The notes under the pieces: model-generated
Told to the model about the DNA's origin: nothing
Seen by the model: only the letters and a program-made list of their open reading frames with translations
Databases searched by the model: none
Translations under genes and position numbers: made by a program
From: Perkinsus olseni
Lineage: Eukaryota > Perkinsozoa > Perkinsida > Perkinsidae
Direction: 5' to 3'
DNA length: 64,000 nt
Assembly (NCBI GenBank): GCA_013115135.1
Contig: JABANP010000123.1
Location: 62,001 to 126,000, forward strand
In this document: one piece after another, positions 22,101 through 33,331 of the stretch
How the letters are laid out: each line of letters opens with the position of its first letter
Position numbering within the stretch: the first letter of the stretch is position 1

Positions 22101-25100
22101 GTTCTTGCAGGTTCCCGAATGCGTGTGAAGTTGAGGGTTTTGTGGATCACTCCCTGGCTGCTGCTGCTGCTCTGAAGGTCGAAGCGGATCTGCCGGAGCG
22201 AGGAGCTGTTGATAACAGGCGTGTCATCGCTACGCTGAAACGTGAGAGGGGAGGAGGCGAGTCTCGGCGAGTGCGGTTGGTGATGTTGTGGTCGGCGCAT
22301 CGATGGCGACGTGGAAGTCTGGTTGGTCAGGTATGCAGGGAGTGGCGAGGCCCTCCGAGGTAGCGTCATTGTCCGGTGTACTGGGGTTCATGGAGGAGGT
22401 GTCGGCTGAGGTTACTTCGGGGAGAGACTCGGTTGATGTTACAGGAGAGACGGCAATGTTTTATTTGTTGTTGGAAGATTGCCTCGTTGAGGGAGGTGAG
22501 CGTTGTTTGTTTGTCGTGGCTGTGTGGTCTAGTGGTATGATTCTCGCTTAGGGTGCGAGAGGTCCCGAGTTCAATTCTCGGCACAGCCCTTTTCTTTTCA
22601 GCCCTCCTCGATGCTAGCGTCTTCGCTCCGGCACCCGACCCGAACATCGGCAGCCGAGACGTGAGAGGCGCAATCACCTTCACCGGAGAGGCCGCCTTCA
22701 CTCCTCTCCCACCAAACGCCTTGACACGGACCGTCAAGGTGCACATCGCCGAGATGGCCATTTGGCTATTGGATGCTAGTGGATGCAAAATCGGCAAGGA
22801 AGCGGTAAGTGGGAGGGGTTGTCAGTGTGGCGATCCGCCAACATAGTGGAGCAACTCTTGGGATGGAGCTGAGCTGAGCTCAGCTCAGTGAGCTCTTTCG
22901 TATCTTACCATGTGCAACATTAGAAGCTTCTCGGCTCGATGGGCCCTGTGGCGGTCTCCTCTGAGTTGCTCCCTTCTTCATGTGTGCACCATTTGTCGGT
23001 GGATCACCACCGGCCACTCTCGGATATCAACAGATGTATCATCCAGACTATGTGAGGCCTTCAGGTACTTCCGTCACAGTCGTCAAAGACGGCTGGAAGT
23101 CTCCTCAAGGAGATTGGGTTCGCCCCGATAGGGGTAGCGAAAGGCGGCACTTTGGTAGTCACAACATCAGCAGTCCCTGTGGATGCCCAGCGAAGAGCTC
23201 GAATCGCGCTGGACGTGCATCATATTGAGGGTGAGGGGGGAGAGAACGGCTGGGCCGTGCGGCCTTATTCCCGGAATGCGCGGGAACAGACTTGTTTTTG
23301 AGTTCTTCACCGACCTGCTTGTCTGGAAGTTGTGATGGGTGGTGAGCGGTTTATCGGGAATAAGCTTTCCTAGATTGTTCGTCTCAATTGAAGAATTCGG
23401 CAGTCGTTGATTTGGTGACGTCCTCATAGGCCTGTTGCGGCTGCTGCTCAGTTTCCCTCTGTGCGGACTCCCTGGCCTGCGTGAGTTCCATCTCCGCCTG
23501 GATCTCCTCGCTCATCCCGTCACCCGAGGACACGCCCAACCCGCCATCATCCACTACACGGCAGAACGACGAAGAGGCTCCTGAGAAATCCGTGGGTCAA
23601 CCTAAGATTCCTCTACTGACCATCCCACTATCGATAGGGCCCTCGGCTATGCGTCATCGAGGACTTCGACGAGGGGGATGCCCAGCCCTCCGACAGCCCT
23701 CCAGCAGTGACTCCGATGGAGCCCCTCTCTCTTGAAGAGGAGGTCAGCGTGTGGGAGGATGAGGATGACCCCTGGCCCACCCATGGGGACAGCGACGCTC
23801 ACAATGCGGTAGGAGGCGTGGCCTTAGACGCTATGAACTCTATGCGCTTTAAGAGTCCTTCGAATCTGTCGTCCCAAGAGAGCCTCCCTCCACCACCCTC
23901 GAGACGGGAGACCTTGGACTGCTACGGCGGCGTGGAGACGAGCGCAACCTGGTTCGCTCCGCTAGATGGGGCGCTCTCATCAATGGGGAGCACTTCGGCT
24001 GCTCTGTGGGTGGCAGCAGCGCTGGCAGGTGAGGAGGGCTACCTTGGGCTGATCGATAGGATTCGGCTGGTTGTGCGTTTCCAGGGCCACACCGATGAGG
24101 AGCTCCTCCGGGGCAACAACACCCTCTAGAGGCCCTCAGGAAGGGCATGGGCTGTTGGACGGTCTCGAGGTGCGCGTCACGGCGTCACAAGTCGAATTGA
24201 AGCTTTATGATGGGAAGGACTGGAGCGAGAAACATGGTAGGTGTTGGCCGTGGTTCTCTGCGGGTTCTGCAGGATCGTTCAGTACGCGTTAAAATGCATC
24301 CTGAGAGCGCAACTGGACTTCAGGAGAGGCAGCAGCCTGTTGAACACCTCTTCATTGCTCTGGTATAGTTTTCGAGAGTATAGAAGGAATCTTAGGTTGA
24401 TGCGTGCAGAAAACAGAACTCACTGTAAATGGATAGCGTTGAACGGGACTAGGGCTCATCATCAGGCGTATCATCTTATTATTATAGAGTGTTAACTGAG
24501 TCGAGTATCTTATAACCCGTATTACTCCTTCATCGACCTAAGATACCCGCTTTAGGCACCTTGGCATCCCTGCGGCAAGTTCGCATGTCAACACGGGCGA
24601 AGAGGCCGACCATATGTGCCAAGTTGAAGGATGTAAGGATTCCGAGCCACTTGGAATCTCGCCAAATCTTGGATTTCCTTAACGTCTCAGGTTGGCGTTA
24701 CCGTGATATCCAAGCCAGGACCGTCTTCTTCTGCTGAGGGCCAGCAGCAGATCTCCCTGTGGTTGTCGATTGGCGATGTGACTATCATCGACTTACTACA
24801 GGCAAGCGTGTACCAGTACATACTGGTCTACTATGAAGGCAACAAGGGAGATCATCCTAAGGGGACTAATGTCTCTATGGTAGTACGTGGTTTGGCATTA
24901 TTATTGGCGTACCATAATTTCACCAACTCTAATCACTGTTCAATGGACGGAGAAGAATTCGTCGAGGACCGTGCGACAGCGTTAGGATGGTTGTTCTGAT
25001 GGAAAAAGTGCAAAAATGGGTCTATGGACGTATCTTTGCTTCATCCGTGTCTTACGCAAGAAGGTTGCTTTAGTATCTTCCATCATCCGTTCAGGTCCTC

Positions 25101-28100
25101 TTACGGTTCGACAGTTCTCCCGGTGGGCGCAGCTCAGAGGATACCCAGATCAGCCACTCGAGGTTGGAAATATCTATCTTACCCTTGCGCTTGACACTTG
25201 ACCAAGATACTCTACACTGGCTCGATGCCTTCGTACGGGAAGGGCGGTGTCCTTGTTGGTTGTAGTAGTGGATGGTCCCTCAGGCTGATAGTGTTAATAT
25301 GTACGTCTATGCTGCCATGGACGTGGAGGCTCCCCTGTTTGAGGAGGAGGAAGGGGAAAGCACGGTGGAACATATCATGGTGAGTATCTTTGGTTGATGC
25401 TTGACACATTTGAAATATATGATATTAACATCTTCTTGCTATTCATGGTTTGAATAATCGGTAATCGATCGTCTGATCGATTATACCCCGCCCGAGTGGA
25501 CGTCTTCTTTCAGCCCAGCACTACCACTATCCGCACACCCTCCCCTCCGGGCGTCTGGCTTGACTCGGTGAAAATATCCGAGTTGCTGGTCTGCATTGAC
25601 TACCGCTGCAAGAGGGTCAACATGAGACGCCTTCGCCGAGGGCGACCGGGCTGAGCTTATCAATCTGCTGCCAATTCTGGAAGGTCTCGAGGTAGACAAC
25701 AATCTTGCTCTCTTGCATTTCCTCAACGATCTGTCCTCCTCCAGGTCAAGTTTCGATCGGCGCATCTGCAAAGCATCCGTAGTGTGTCCCAGTTGAGTGA
25801 GCTGTTGATCGACAGATGGAAGGGGGACATGTCGAAAGCGCAGATGTTGCGGTAGTAATTTCGTGGCGCAGTGACGCTGGAAAGTATCTCTATGAAGCGG
25901 AAAATACTGCATGGAAGATGAACTAACTTAGAAGGGGTCAACGAGAAATATTGTATAAACTGTTAGGCTTCACCGGTGTTATAAACTGTTAGGCTTCACC
26001 GGTGTTATAAACTGTTAGGCTTCAACGGTGTTATAAACTGTTAGGCTTCAACGGTGTTATAAACTGTTAGGCTTCACCGGTGTTATAAACTGTTAGGCTT
26101 CACCGGTGTTATAAACTGTTAGGCTTCAACGGTGTTATAAACTGTTAGGCTTCACCGGTGTTATAAACTGTTAGGCTTCAACGGTGTTATAAACTGTGTC
26201 AGGTTAAAATATATTGTAGATTAACTGAAAATAAAATTAGTTTTTTTTCGCTCCGTCAGCATTTTTCAGCGTGAACTGAAGGATTATGCAAAGTTGAAAA
26301 TGCGAATGCTCGTCGTTTTTTCAAACTCGTCGCTTCTGGACTTTTCCGAGGTCCGACTGAAAAACCCCGATTTCACCTTAATTGCGCGCTCGTGTACTTG
26401 ACTTGGCCTCGATGTTGGCCCCAGTGCTTCCTCCTTCGTCAGGTCCATCTGCCGTATGACGCCAATTCGTTCTCTCACCAACATCACCAGCAGCCTCACG
26501 GAGCTGCTCTCCCTACCGCTCCTGCAGTAATCAGAATAGCTGTTCATATGCTGTTGTGGTAGTTCCCGTGGTAGATATCGCTACGCCTCGCCGATCGATT
26601 CGGTGGCTCGAGACCCGAGGACGGGGAGGCGACTGGGATGGTGGAGACAACTGTCGGAGTTCGCTACTTGTCTGACGGTAAGGGAAGACTTGATTGGATA
26701 GTGATAATGGTATCCTGAGGTCGACCCTTGCGCTAGACGCAATATGAAGATACGCTTTTCAGCACAGTCTCAGTAAAATTAGAGTATGACTTTTTCAGTT
26801 TCGTAGGATCCGCGCCTGATGTGCTGAAAACACGGAGAAAATCTTATTGTAAATTCACATGTCCTTCATCTACAAAATTTCCATATCTATATTCTTTGAG
26901 TCGGAAAAATCATCCGTTTTTACGGTGAGTGTTGAAGATGACACGTTGTTTCTCACCATCATCCGCGCCTTTTGGCTTTCTAGGGAGCACTCCGGTAGAT
27001 CCTGGACAACCCGCCCAGTTTCGATCGGCTGACGGGACGAACCTTTGCTCTAGCGGGTTTGGTCGGGTTGGCGGGTTGGTGTGCGTGCCGACGTGCAGCA
27101 TCCCAAGCGAATAGTGCTCAGGATTTTCGTGTTGGGAAAACCGACCTGTCGTTCACGCGTGTCTGGTCAGATTGAGTCCTTGACGTCGATCGAGAGGGCG
27201 GTATCAACCACCCAAACGGTATTAGAAGCCGCCTCGCAACTGGTGGACACTACCCCTACCACCCAGTCCAGTGCAGCGTCGTCATCGTCGTCGTCGGCTC
27301 ATGCAGCGCTCGAATGGACGGCTGTCGAGTGCGTGGAAGATGGAGGTAAGAGGAGGGGTCTTATCGTCATCAATAGTAGACTAGTAGTTCATTCATATTT
27401 GAATAAAGGCAAATCGTGGTGGGGATCGACGGGCTGCTGCTGGTAGAGGGCGTCCAGTGGGTGACCGGCTGACGGGGAGTAGCTGGCGAGCTCTCTAAGC
27501 GACACTTATTCTGGATGGCGGTGTTGGGTCGCATACGCCCGTGTAGAGACCATCGGTGGATGCCTATTTTCACCCAACAGTATCTATAAATATGGCATAT
27601 GTCTGAATGTGCCCTTTGGTTGTATAGGAATAGAAACATCATAATTGTGTGGTTAATACCATAACTTTCGTAACTCAACTTGACTTAGAGAGCAGTGCCA
27701 TTTCTCAGCACTATCCTCACTGCCGCTGTGAGCAGTTGCGAGCAGACTCGCGCATGGCAGAAAGATCTATTCTTTGCTTCGCTCCGCCTAGTAGGTATCT
27801 TTTGTTTTCTCTCAGATCCGACCAGCGTGCTGCCATCGGTGTCAGTAGAGGATGATGATGATGATGAGGAGTGGTTGTCGGTGGAAAGAGGGGCGGTCCG
27901 AGACAGGCAGTTCGCGCCGACCAGCCGAGTGGAGCAGCTGCAGTTCGTCACTCAGCGCTTGTCGAGGGAAATTCAGAATGCTGGACGGGTAGGGGCCATT
28001 CGTCGAAGGAGACGTCGTCCACGTGCCTCGAACGTACTCGTCTTTCTCCTATTCGACTGTCCTCATCTTTTCATCCTCGCTCTCTTCTGCCGAGGGCTGC

Positions 28101-28949
28101 TTGCCGGACACGGCCATCCAGAATATTTTAAGGGCGGCTTTGACTGCTAAGTACGTTTTATTAACACTGCAGTAGGGTTCTCTGATCCATTGTAACGGCC
28201 TGCTGTCCCTAGTGCTCTGAGCGTTCTGATGGTGTCACAACTTTGGTGTCATTTTGTGAGCACTCCTGGAATAGAGGAGCGGCAGCAGTCTATTGAACAC
28301 CGGCAGCCTCCGGGAAGAGCCAACTCACGACGTTGATTTGAATGGCATGGTATATCTTCTATACTGCGAAGCGTATCTTAGGTTGACCCAAGGCAGTGGC
28401 AGTTAATCCTTATTGTTCTCCCTTCTTCAGGATGCATTGGTCGGTCCCCTGCAAGAATACGCTCATGGCCGTGCTTCAACGGAGAGTGTTGTCGTGTCCG
28501 TGGCTCGAGGTAAGATACCCCTGTCGAATCCTCGCGGCTGAGTTTCCGAAATTCGGCACGCCTTTCCACTATTTTCTCATTCTCGTCACGGGTGAATCTA
28601 AGGCGTATCCTAAAGTTGGACCTTGCGGAATCCGAAATCCCAGCATCGACCTTATAAGTGAATTAATGGCTGTCAGCCATTGGCTGATCGATAGGATTAA
28701 ATTGCACTTGAAAAATATTTGAGAATGAAAGCATTTCTCCCGCGTTCCTTCTGACTGGCGATTTGTACAACATATACTAAGAGGCCTGCTTGGTTTAATT
28801 CATGAGTATCTCTAGCGGAGCGAAGCGATTCATGTTGCGTATTTTTAGGTGTGCCTCTTTGCATTTTGCGTCCAGCAGCAGGAGCCACCGAAGCTGTATC
28901 AGTAGCGTTGAGGACGGCCACGAGCTCTCTCGATCAGGGGAAAGTCTGA
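16194..28949 (+). CDS. ATG2: ATG2, autophagy lipid-transfer protein, many short exons
   Basis: Exon 1 (16194-16246) and exon 2 (16294-16426) join to MNYAKSALSYFTLKRCYKYL then LKRLFGSFIVHEDINLDQLD and VDLYKGQVKLENIHIQAEKI, the chorein-type N-terminus of ATG2/VPS13. Exon 3 reads ILSSLNVPLVMVKGTINR and exon 4 IHLSVPWKHVFSQRC, aligning with the SVNEVLE..PLELVEG..IPW region of ATG2 rather than VPS13. LVQHILVNLEVCLADATVTL (about 18070-18170) matches the next conserved strand. Later coding blocks lie at 18350-18720, 19157-19280, 19740-20110, 20330-20530, 21408-22070, 22602-22800, 23480-24130, 24700-25000, 25480-25850, 27120-27350, 27840-27990, 28430-28510 and a last exon ending TEAVSVALRTATSSLDQGKV and a TGA at 28947. 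The protein bridges ER and phagophore and transfers lipids during autophagy. Not all exon borders are resolved. Introns carry tRNAs and repeated motifs. Confidence 0.8.
16427..16514 (+). repeat. ATG2 intron 2 with the GTATCTTAGGTCGA motif
   Basis: An 88-nt GT..AG intron between AEKINS and ILSSLN; the motif lies at 16439-16452, 12 nt inside the donor. CTACAG occurs just inside both ends of the intron, a possible short target duplication. Confidence 0.65.
17170..17206 (-). other. tRNA T-arm-like sequence in an ATG2 intron
   Basis: Minus strand reads GCGCGGGTTCGAACCCCGCG, a perfect T-stem-loop. The upstream half does not fold into a normal cloverleaf, so this is called a fragment, antisense to ATG2. 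Confidence 0.5.
18829..18862 (-). other. tRNA T-arm-like sequence in an ATG2 intron
   Basis: Reads AGGTCCCCGGATCGATCCCC on the minus strand. It is flanked by possible borders GTGTGGGTTAAAATG and TTGGAATAG on the plus strand. It is the most degenerate member: TTCGA is changed to ATCGA. Confidence 0.4.
18976..19018 (-). other. tRNA T-arm-like sequence in an ATG2 intron
   Basis: Minus strand CACCCCCGGTTCGATCCCTG; a plus-strand acceptor TTTCTAG follows at 19012-19018. Confidence 0.4.
19115..19156 (+). other. 42-nt ATG2 intron made mostly of an inverted tRNA 3' end
   Basis: GTGAATAATG..CCCTCAG. Its core, read on the minus strand, is GGGTCCCGGGTTCAAATCCC. The next exon reads FEMYRLFDLDSKLEALCNSE, clear coding sequence. 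Confidence 0.65.
20619..20689 (-). tRNA. tRNA-Cys (GCA), antisense inside an ATG2 intron
   Basis: Minus strand: acceptor GGGTGTG/CGCGCCC, A box TAGCTCAGTGG, anticodon stem GCTGA/TCAGC with loop CTGCAGA (anticodon GCA), T-arm TCCTCGGTTCAAATCC. All stems pair. It lies between the exon encoding SIAGGFIGWWRSIVDSY and an acceptor GTACCCGGTTAG near 20749, so ATG2 transcription passes through it in antisense. Confidence 0.93.
21359..21407 (+). repeat. 49-nt ATG2 intron starting with the GTAATTTCGTGGCGC motif
   Basis: The reading frame continues across it (VSDCEGGMA then GDDRTILLETQSG). It begins GTAATTTCGTGGCGCAG, a D-arm/A-box-like stretch, and ends CCTTGAGCAG. Confidence 0.65.
22518..22589 (+). 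tRNA. tRNA-Pro (AGG), inside an ATG2 intron
   Basis: Acceptor GGCTGTG/CACAGCC, A box TGGTCTAGTGG, anticodon stem CTCGC/GCGAG with loop TTAGGGT (anticodon AGG), T-arm CCGAG TTCAATT CTCGG, discriminator C. The host intron is 22496-22601 (GTGAGCG..TTTTCTTTTCAG); coding sequence reads LLLEDCLVEG before it and LLDASVFAPAPDPNIGSRDV after it. The tRNA's Pol III T-run (CCCTTTTC) doubles as the intron's polypyrimidine tract. Confidence 0.95.
22869..22888. repeat. 20-bp perfect palindrome
   Basis: CTGAGCTGAG followed by its exact reverse complement, inside an ATG2 intron. Confidence 0.8.
24284..24347 (-). repeat. ~65-nt dispersed intron element, copy 1
   Basis: On the minus strand starts GTGTTCAACAGGCTGCTGCC and ends GATGCATTTTAACGCGT. 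Related copies lie at 28261-28300, 38618-38685 and 51348-51410. Confidence 0.55.
25955..26198. repeat. 26-bp tandem repeat, 9 full units plus a partial one
   Basis: Unit ATAAACTGTTAGGCTTCA then MCGGTGTT. Units differ only at one site (CACC or CAAC; order C,C,A,A,C,C,A,C,A), so the array is young. It is probably inside an ATG2 intron, after the exon ending DRWKGDMSKAQMLR. Confidence 0.9.
28261..28300 (-). repeat. ~65-nt dispersed intron element, partial copy 2
   Basis: Minus strand GTGTTCAATAGACTGCTGCC; the AATTTAACG end is missing or diverged. Confidence 0.45.
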
Positions 28950-30128
28950 GCGGGAACGCGAGAGGAAGTAAGTCAACCGTCGTCCGATTCTTGTGAAGCG
29001 AAGGATGTTATTATCCTCACCCTTTCTCCCGTCTATACTTTTCAGAACAGACAGATTTAGCGAACTTGAATGAGTATAAGACTGGTAGCAAGATTGTCGT
29101 ATTTCACCGCCATCCGCGGACGCAGCCCTCTAAATATGGATTCCAGAATCGATTCTGAGTCTCGAAATTAGTTTATTTCCTCAGATGTCGATCTCGTGTT
29201 GCCGCACTCTTGCTCCCTCGTGTTGATCTTATTCGGTTCCTCCTAGCCGTCTGCTTGCGGATGTCCATCCTCGTCTCAGGTTCAAAGGCCCGGGGGTTTT
29301 GTAGTGTCCTCGCCGCTCTGTACCATTGGTTACAATAACATCATCAATTCTGTTGGCATCAATTCTGAGAAGCCTCTTTTTTGTGACACTTACGTGCATA
29401 CACTATTATTATCATCAGCGTCAATAGCGTTTTTAATAGACTGGCGGTGGCACCCACACCGCATCTGTTTGACAGTATTTTTTAATACCATCCAAGTGGC
29501 TTGTGTTGTCTGTCCCTGCTCTTCATAGAGGGGAGAAGCTACCGGAGTCAAATAGAGGGGCCTTGTCGTCCTGGTGGAAGTTGGAGTTGAGAAAGGGACG
29601 GTATCGCTGTTATGGAAGAATATGATTATTAGACTGTGACTGTCACGAATAAGTAGAAGCTCATAGAGTGTGAGCCCCCTAATTTCTTCTAACTACTTCT
29701 GATAACGTCAGTCTCTTCGTGACCGAGGATCGGTTTCCAAAGCCCTCGGGAATAGTGCACAACCACCGTACTTTCCATCCGCCGTCGTTCTCCTCGGAGT
29801 CACCGAGGGTGTTCACACATGGATCGAGACGGATCAGGTGGGTTTAGTTTGTTTCCTGACTTCCTTTCTCGCGGCCCGGTTGAGGCTCGATGAGCTCTGT
29901 GACCGCTCCTCGTACCTACATGAGAATGAATTCTTCCCTCCACTGGAGTCAGCGTAGGTGATTTTCAACTGCTTCCCTTCGAAGTTGCGTGGTTCGTGTG
30001 AGTTCGTGTAAGTTGAACGCGAAAAAACCGGCTTAGTCAGACTAGCACGGACGTATCTTGCTGCAAGAGCGTGGTAGTCCCTTGGCCATTCTGCCCGTCT
30101 GTTATCATCATCACGGCAGTTGCCTTCA
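28950..30128. other. Intergenic after ATG2
   Basis: No supported gene. AGAATCGATTCTGAG at 29146-29160 recurs near 40615, 47256 and 51535. Confidence 0.45.
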
Positions 30129-31036
30129 ATGCTTCATGAGGCTTTTATTTTCTTCTCACTGAGTCTGATTGCCTCATCCTGCCGGGTGGCGTTCGAGACA
30201 CCGAATGAGGAAGCCTCTCCTGCCGACCTTGACGTCATTTTCTCTGACTCCCATGAGGGTCTGGACCTCGCTGAGAGATCCGGGAAATATCATCATTATG
30301 ACGGTTGTGTTTACGAAGAAGAGCCAGCGCGACTTTTCGACCGCAAAAGTGAACTTCTCTCGATCTTGCTCCCACCACCATCCGAGTGGACTCCCAAGAT
30401 CGCGGCCATCGTTGAGGACGCCTCCAGAGTCGGTCTTGCTGAGCATCTTTATGTTGATGATTTCCACGGTGGAATGAATCGAAGTGAAGCCTTTGCGTCT
30501 TACCGCTTCACGGCTATACTGCTAAGGGAAATCGAGGAGAGACTGCTGCCTCAAGTGCTCCTGGATTGCTTCGCTCATCATAGCGTGCCGATAGTCGACG
30601 CCGGAGCTGCTGATAGGATCTCGAGTGCCTCGCGGTTCATGGGGTTGGCCATGGTCAAAGCGATCGACTTGAGTCCGAGTGGAGCTTTGGATCTTTTGCA
30701 CGCATACACAAAAGATGCGTGGGAGGTCCGAGCAGGTCGGGTGTGATAGAAATCGTCCTCGTCTAATGTTTTGGCGATGATGCGTCAGTGTCGAGGATGG
30801 GGCCTTCCCTTGCCGTTGCTCAGAGGAACTCAACCCTTCCCCAGGAAAGTGGAGAACTGATTCACACGCAGCCACATAACGAGGGCATCTTGCCATGGGC
30901 CGACATGCTCGCTCTACGCGGAGTTAAAAGATTTGGAGGAGGGGGGCCTGATAGAGGGTACCAGACGAGAGCTTCCCCCATTGATCTTCCTCAGCCCATA
31001 CCAAAACATTCGCAACTTATTATGAGCTTTGTGTAA
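30129..31036 (+). CDS. Putative secreted protein, two exons
   Basis: ATG at 30129 gives the signal peptide MLHEAFIFFSLSLIASSCRV. Exon 1 (to 30735) encodes an acidic helical protein including PPPSEWTPKIAAIVEDASRV and AILLREIEERLLPQVLLDCF. A 53-nt GT..AG intron (30736-30788) keeps the frame, joining KDAWEVRA to VSRMGPSLAVAQRN. Exon 2 ends PQPIPKHSQLIMSFV with TAA at 31034. If the intron is retained, the protein stops three codons later (GRV). No Cys pattern or known domain is recognised. The 3' end overlaps or abuts the convergent glycosyltransferase gene. Confidence 0.55.
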
Positions 31037-32570
31037 GCGCCCATAGCTGATTCTCCTCGAGAGAGTAAGCTTAGAAGAATGGTGAAAAAGACTTTTCCTT
31101 CTCGTCTAGCAATGACTATGAGCGACAACTGGTGCCTACACCCCCTGTACAGCAACACACCTTCATAGAGACCTCCAAGCACATCGGCTTCCCACATGCA
31201 AGCCATCTGGGAGTCGTTCAAGTGGTGCACTACTGCCACCTGGGGCGTCAGAGGGCTCCAACACTCGCCGGGGTGGGTGAGTTCTGAACAGCCAAGTAGA
31301 GAGCCCCCCCGGCAAGCCTTCTCACCAGTGCAACACTTGGGCACCATAGAGAAGAGGTCCTCATCGACATCGCCGATCGTGTAGGATCGGCGCAGCTGGT
31401 ACATATAGTAGCCGTAGCTGGCGTCCTCGATAGGGAGCTGTATCAACCTAACCCTCACAGTGCGCTCAAAATAGAAGACACCGGAAGCCCAAGGAGAAAG
31501 GGAACCCTCCACGCACTCGTCAGCTAGTTCGGCAATGTCCAATACCAAGTCCATGGAGATGGCAACAAGGGAGCCTGGCAGACCTCGCTTCGACGACGAA
31601 CAACCAGGCTGGTCACCACCTCGGGCGTAGGGCGGGAGTACGCTCTCCTTATTGGGTAGTAGACGACGGTCAACGGCAGACTCCGCAGTGCCGCTCCGAT
31701 CGAAGGAACCCCAGTAGTATCCGACAGGCTGGATCCTGAGAGGTTGAAGCATGCTCTTGACGAGTGATAAAGATTCGCGGCAGCAAACCTGTCGAGTCGG
31801 TCGAGGACAGCAGCAGGCCTCAAGTAAACGTCATCATCACACTTGATCCACCAAGAGGCATTGGGGTAAGCTGAGCTGACCCACTTTATCGTTGCCAGGC
31901 CTGCATAGGGCTACCATCACAGACTACTCTCCCTGCTGTCCATTCCCGTGTAGTGCACGGATCGACCTAAGATACTCGAGTGGGGGCCGATGTACTCAGC
32001 GGCTATTTGACACTTGTCGAGTGGATGGTCTGACAATTATCCAGAGACGATCGCGTTGCAAAAGTTTCGAACCATTGCCGTACTGGGAGCATCAATCGTG
32101 TTTCCGACGCAGTTGCCTCAATGACAATATACCCAACCAAACGGTGGTACCATGCAACTATAGTTCATCACAGAGGATAAAAAACGGTCCTTTAGCCTGC
32201 ACAGAGTTGCGGTGGGGTGAACAATACTGGGACTGTATGCCCGTGGCCACGTTGAACCCGAAGGGAGGGAAAGTGGTATGGTGTGTCACCCTCGCGTGTC
32301 ACCCTTGCGTCCAACAGGATACTCCTCAGGGACATCACGGAGTACGATGATGTCATGGAAGATACTTCCTTCCCTGCGCAGCAGACCAAGCTCCTCGACC
32401 TCGGCATCCGCACCAGCGATTATGAAGTGGTGAGGGACGTTCATCTGAGATGGGACGGCTCGGCAGGACAGATGGATGGACCTCAGGCAGAATGCAGCGA
32501 CGGAAAAAAGTAAAAGCGGTTCTATCGAATCGGAAGGCTGAGCTCGGTCGCCGGGAAGGCGATGGCAATG
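30991..32570 (-). CDS. GT31-type (beta-1,3-galactosyltransferase-like) glycosyltransferase
   Basis: Exons on the minus strand give the hallmark order of family GT31. HFIIAGADAEVEELGLLRRE and GSIFHDIIVLRDVPEEYPV (32440-32290) correspond to the FLLG..L..E...YGDI..DF.D.Y segment. KWVSSAYPNASWWIKCDDDV followed by YLRPAAVLDRLDR (31890-31790) carries the DDD metal/nucleotide-sugar motif. YYWGSFDRSG, then VLPPYARGGG (31720-31610), correspond to the YPPYCSGxGY region. A downstream DASYGYYMYQLRRSYTIGDV is followed by a Cys-rich C-terminal region. The enzyme would add hexose in the Golgi. The N-terminal anchor and first exon were not located, and the stop at 30991 is only one option. A GTATCTTAGGTCGA copy lies in an intron at 31962-31975. 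Confidence 0.65.
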
Positions 32571-33331
32571 CGGCACTCCAGTTTACTCCTGGATCCGCGC
32601 GGGGAAGCGATCAAGTGCAGTAGCGTCCACTACGAGCACCAACAAATATGGGTCACCGAAATTCCCCTGTGGATGCTAACATTCACGCGGCACAGAGAGG
32701 CTCTCCGTACTGCTAGTGTGAGGCTCTCAGGTGCGCATCTTCAAGGCTTGCTATTCTCAGAGTGCTGCGGTGCGCCTTAGCTCACTTACACCCTTGAGCG
32801 CCCTCACCCAACTCTGTCGAATCGTCATCCGTCTCTCGAAGGCCCCCTCCTAGTGAAGACAGTAACAACAGCTTCATACGCCGATTGACCTCGGCAGGCA
32901 CTCGCGATGTAGCGCTCTCGCTCCACCGGATAGCGGTAACGCAAATGCAACCATTCCTGCGTCAACCTCATGGCACTCTTCTATACATAACACTCGTACT
33001 AGCCAGAACGTTAGGGGCGGAAACTCGCACCATGCGCATGCGTGCACGGTGCACCTCGGATGACAACACGTCTTCTCCCCACTCCCTCTACGGGCATTTG
33101 CCCTATCCTCACCGGAGGCTCCTCTGAACCTGTTATATCACTTTCATGCACTGGACGCTGCCCGGCCGTTTAGCCACGGATCGCCGCTGTGCAAGGGTCC
33201 TTCTGGCCTTGTGTATGCGTACGGGACTCTGGTGACGCGTGCACATTGGCATCACGCTGATATCTGTCGAAGAGGCCGCGTGACTCAACACTCAGGCTTC
33301 CTTAAAATATCTTTCTTACCTGTTCAATACC

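Noticed and set aside
25955..26198. CRISPR-like array
   Set aside because: Units are contiguous 26-bp tandem repeats without spacers, in a eukaryotic intron context.
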